Origin: Bacteroidales bacterium
Lineage (GTDB): Bacteria; Bacteroidota; Bacteroidia; Bacteroidales; VadinHA17
Direction: 5' to 3'
DNA length: 7,641 nt
Assembly: GCA_027451265.1 (NCBI GenBank)
Contig: DAIDJT010000125.1
Coordinates: forward strand, 1-7,641
The notes below the pieces were generated by a model that saw only the letters and a program-made list of their open reading frames with translations, had not been told where the DNA came from and did not search any database. The first letter of the stretch is position 1. The number at the start of each line of letters is the position of its first letter. A program made the translations under genes and the position numbers. Shown here piece by piece: positions 6,181-7,641 of the stretch.

Positions 6181-6230
6181 TTGGCTTCAAACTTCCCGGC
6201 AGCACTGTGCCGGGGAGTTTGACAGGCCAA
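6181..6230 (+). promoter_or_regulatory. 50-nt intercistronic hairpin touching the cupin RBS
   Basis: A 15-bp inner stem (TCAAACTTCCCGGCA at 6187-6201 with 6208-6222, one T-G wobble) closes a 6-nt loop. After a small asymmetric bulge, an outer 5-bp stem pairs TTGGC (6181-6185) with GCCAA (6226-6230). The last two A residues belong to the AAGGA Shine-Dalgarno (6229-6233) of the cupin gene. No T-tract follows on either strand, so it is a poor intrinsic terminator. It could adjust expression of the cupin relative to the lipoprotein, or protect the upstream mRNA. Confidence 0.7.
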
Positions 6231-6243
6231 GGATAAAAATGTC

Positions 6244-6816
6244 ATGAACAGGAAATCTTTCTTAATGGGATTGTCTGCAGCGGGCATCGCACCACTGACA
6301 ATGGGATTTGGCGGTCTGAGTACCTCTGCCGCTTCTGCCGCTTCTGCCGGGGCACCACAAATGCTGGTTCCGGAATTGAAGAATTCTTATTGGTACATCG
6401 GGCACCTGATGAGCATCCTCCTTTCAGCAAAGGATACAGGCGGTGCATTTGCCCTTATACACGGGTTTGAGATAAAGGGCCTTGAACCGCCTCCGCACAT
6501 CCACACTCTCGAGGATGAATCATTTTATCTCCTTGACGGGGAGATAAACTATACGGCAGGGAATGAATTGTTCAGGGCGAGGAAAGGTAACTGGGTCTTT
6601 CTCCCGAAGGGCATTCAGCATTCTTTCCAGGTGGTTACCGACCAGGCTGAGGTGCTGATCCATCTTTCACCCGGCGGTTTTGAGAATTATTTTATTGAGA
6701 TGAGTGAGCCTGCCCCGGAAATGGTCATTCCACCAAGACCAAAGGGCCCGCCTGATGTCAAAAGGATTATAGGGACTGCGTCAAAATACGGTATCAGGTT
6801 TCCCGGCCTGACATGA
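6244..6816 (+). CDS. Exported single-domain cupin protein
   Basis: A 190-residue protein with an N-terminal export signal and one cupin barrel. Cupin motif 1 is visible as PPPHIHTLEDESFYLLDGEI, giving metal ligands His85, His87 and Glu92. Motif 2 is WVFLPKGIQHSF, supplying His126. All four canonical ligands are present, so metal binding is expected; quercetin dioxygenase-like cupins are the nearest type, but the reaction is unknown. The signal region begins MNRKSFLMGLSAAG and resembles a Tat signal (RRxFL) with the second Arg replaced by Lys. An Ala/Ser-rich spacer (about 26-37) precedes the domain. ATG 6244 is chosen because an earlier ATG at 6239 meets a stop after two codons and AAGGA lies at 6229-6233. 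It follows the DUF5602 gene by 85 bp. Confidence 0.9.
   Translation: MNRKSFLMGLSAAGIAPLTMGFGGLSTSAASAASAGAPQMLVPELKNSYWYIGHLMSILLSAKDTGGAFALIHGFEIKGLEPPPHIHTLEDESFYLLDGEINYTAGNELFRARKGNWVFLPKGIQHSFQVVTDQAEVLIHLSPGGFENYFIEMSEPAPEMVIPPRPKGPPDVKRIIGTASKYGIRFPGLT
6325..6349 (+). repeat. 9-bp tandem repeat (TCTGCCGCT) in the cupin leader
   Basis: TCTGCCGCT is repeated about 2.8 times without interruption and encodes the SAAS-type spacer between signal sequence and cupin domain. It is a small slippage-prone tract in a region that tolerates length change. Confidence 0.65.
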
Positions 6817-6845
6817 ATAGCAGGAACATTTCGCGGGTAAGCCGG

Positions 6846-6877
6846 TTTGGTAATGCATGGTCTGCAATATACCTTTG
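6846..6877 (+). promoter_or_regulatory. Bacteroidota housekeeping-type promoter for the YitT gene
   Basis: TTTG at 6846-6849 is followed after exactly 20 nt by TACCTTTG at 6870-6877 and then C. This matches the TTTG-N19/21-TAnnTTTG consensus of Bacteroidota in every fixed position. Transcription would start near 6881-6884, leaving about 16-25 nt before the ATGs at 6900 and 6906. Confidence 0.72.
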
Positions 6878-6899
6878 CGCAGTCTATAAACCTGCTCAG

Positions 6900-7641
6900 A
6901 TGGTAATGCGAACAATCATTGACAATGTAAGGACTTATGTCCTGATGGCTTTGGGCCTGCTGATATTCTCCATTGCGTGGACAGCCTTCCTGCTGCCTCA
7001 CCAGATCTCGGGCAGCGGTGTCTCGGGTCTGGCTGCCATAATCTTCTACGCCACAGGCATACCGATGGGTTACACCTACTTCGCAATAAACGTTGTGCTG
7101 ATATTGGTGGGATTGAAGATTCTAGGGGCAGGCTTCGGCATCAAAACCATTTATGGCATACTTCTGGGGGCGGCGATGCTTTCAGTTCTGCAGCCGCTCA
7201 TTCCCGGCCCCGTGGTGCAGGAGAAGTTCATGTCAGCCCTGATAGGAGGAGGCTTATGCGGAGTGGGGCTGGCAATAATATTCAGTCAGGGGGGAAGTAC
7301 GGGCGGAACGGATATCATTGCCATGGTTGTGACCAGATACCGCAACATCAGCCTGGGAAGGGTGATCCTTTTGTGTGATGTGGTCATTATCGGTTCCTCA
7401 TACCTGATACTGACTGACATGGAACCGATGCAGAGGGTTGAGACAATGGTTTACGGTTTTGTGACGATGGCGGTACAGGCTTATGCCCTTGATACAATAT
7501 TTTCGGGTAACCGGCAGTCAGTACAGGTGTTTATTTTTTCACGGCAGTTCGAACTGATAGCCGACCAGATAACCGGGAAACTTCACCGCGGTGTGACTGT
7601 CATTGACGGCACCGGATGGTACAGCAAGGAGAACCAGAAGG
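6900..7641 (+). CDS. YitT family membrane protein (YitT + DUF2179), 3' partial
   Basis: An inner-membrane protein of the YitT family, whose transport role is not established. The reading frame runs without a stop to the window end, giving about 247 residues. The start reads MVMRTIIDNVRTYVLMALGLLIFSIAWTAFLLP. The family hallmarks ISGSGVSGLAAIIFYATGIPMG and FSQGGSTGGTDIIAMVV follow, with five or so membrane segments. The C-terminal soluble DUF2179 domain begins near SVQVFIFSRQFELIADQI and is cut at the edge (…GWYSKENQK); roughly 40-50 residues should be missing. ATG 6900 or 6906 fits family N-termini and lies just after a strong promoter. The same frame is open back to an ATG at 6813 that overlaps the cupin stop codon as ATGA, which would add 29 residues. 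I consider that start less likely. Confidence 0.88.
   Translation, partial: MVMRTIIDNVRTYVLMALGLLIFSIAWTAFLLPHQISGSGVSGLAAIIFYATGIPMGYTYFAINVVLILVGLKILGAGFGIKTIYGILLGAAMLSVLQPLIPGPVVQEKFMSALIGGGLCGVGLAIIFSQGGSTGGTDIIAMVVTRYRNISLGRVILLCDVVIIGSSYLILTDMEPMQRVETMVYGFVTMAVQAYALDTIFSGNRQSVQVFIFSRQFELIADQITGKLHRGVTVIDGTGWYSKENQK

Noticed and set aside
6181..6230. Reading the intercistronic hairpin as a standard rho-independent terminator
   Set aside because: No T-tract follows the stem on either strand, and the cupin Shine-Dalgarno begins immediately.
6977..7378. 133-codon plus-strand frame at the right end
   Set aside because: Out of frame with the YitT gene, which explains the region with clear family motifs; the translation is Arg/Gly/His-rich and not protein-like.

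Overview
The window looks like chromosome of a Bacteroidota bacterium, probably a Bacteroidales/Marinilabiliales-type anaerobe of medium GC. Three things point there. Several intergenic regions carry Bacteroidota-type -7 boxes (TAnnTTTG), one with a TTTG -33 box at exactly 20 nt. Two short lipoprotein signal peptides are present, one followed by a CQKDD surface-export-like motif. The gene families (DUF2264, DUF5602, YitT, AEC) also fit. The species cannot be fixed from sequence alone.

Layout, left to right: (1) an AEC-type permease on + with its N-terminus cut by the window edge; (2) a short convergent intergenic stretch with an imperfect 57-bp tandem repeat; (3) a large DUF2264 protein on -; (4) a clear intrinsic terminator on -, then a small secreted protein with a Q/P/G-rich linker, also on -, with its own promoter; (5) a divergent + gene for an unrecognised lipoprotein; (6) a 58-codon winged-helix protein on -, convergent with the lipoprotein and missed by length-filtered ORF calling; (7) a 167-bp divergent control region with a perfect 12-bp palindrome; (8) a + pair made of a DUF5602 lipoprotein and an exported single-domain cupin, separated by a 50-nt hairpin that reaches the cupin ribosome binding site; (9) a YitT/DUF2179 membrane protein on + with a near-perfect promoter of its own, cut at the right edge.

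The region mixes membrane and envelope proteins rather than forming one long operon. Only DUF5602-cupin is plausibly one transcription unit. The most system-like arrangement is the divergent unit 4993-6816: a mini winged-helix protein, a palindrome, a probably surface-exposed DUF5602 lipoprotein with a His/Asp cluster, and an exported metal-binding-type cupin. Its function is not known and the regulatory link is inferred. No RNA genes, CRISPR arrays, insertion sequences or phage genes were seen.
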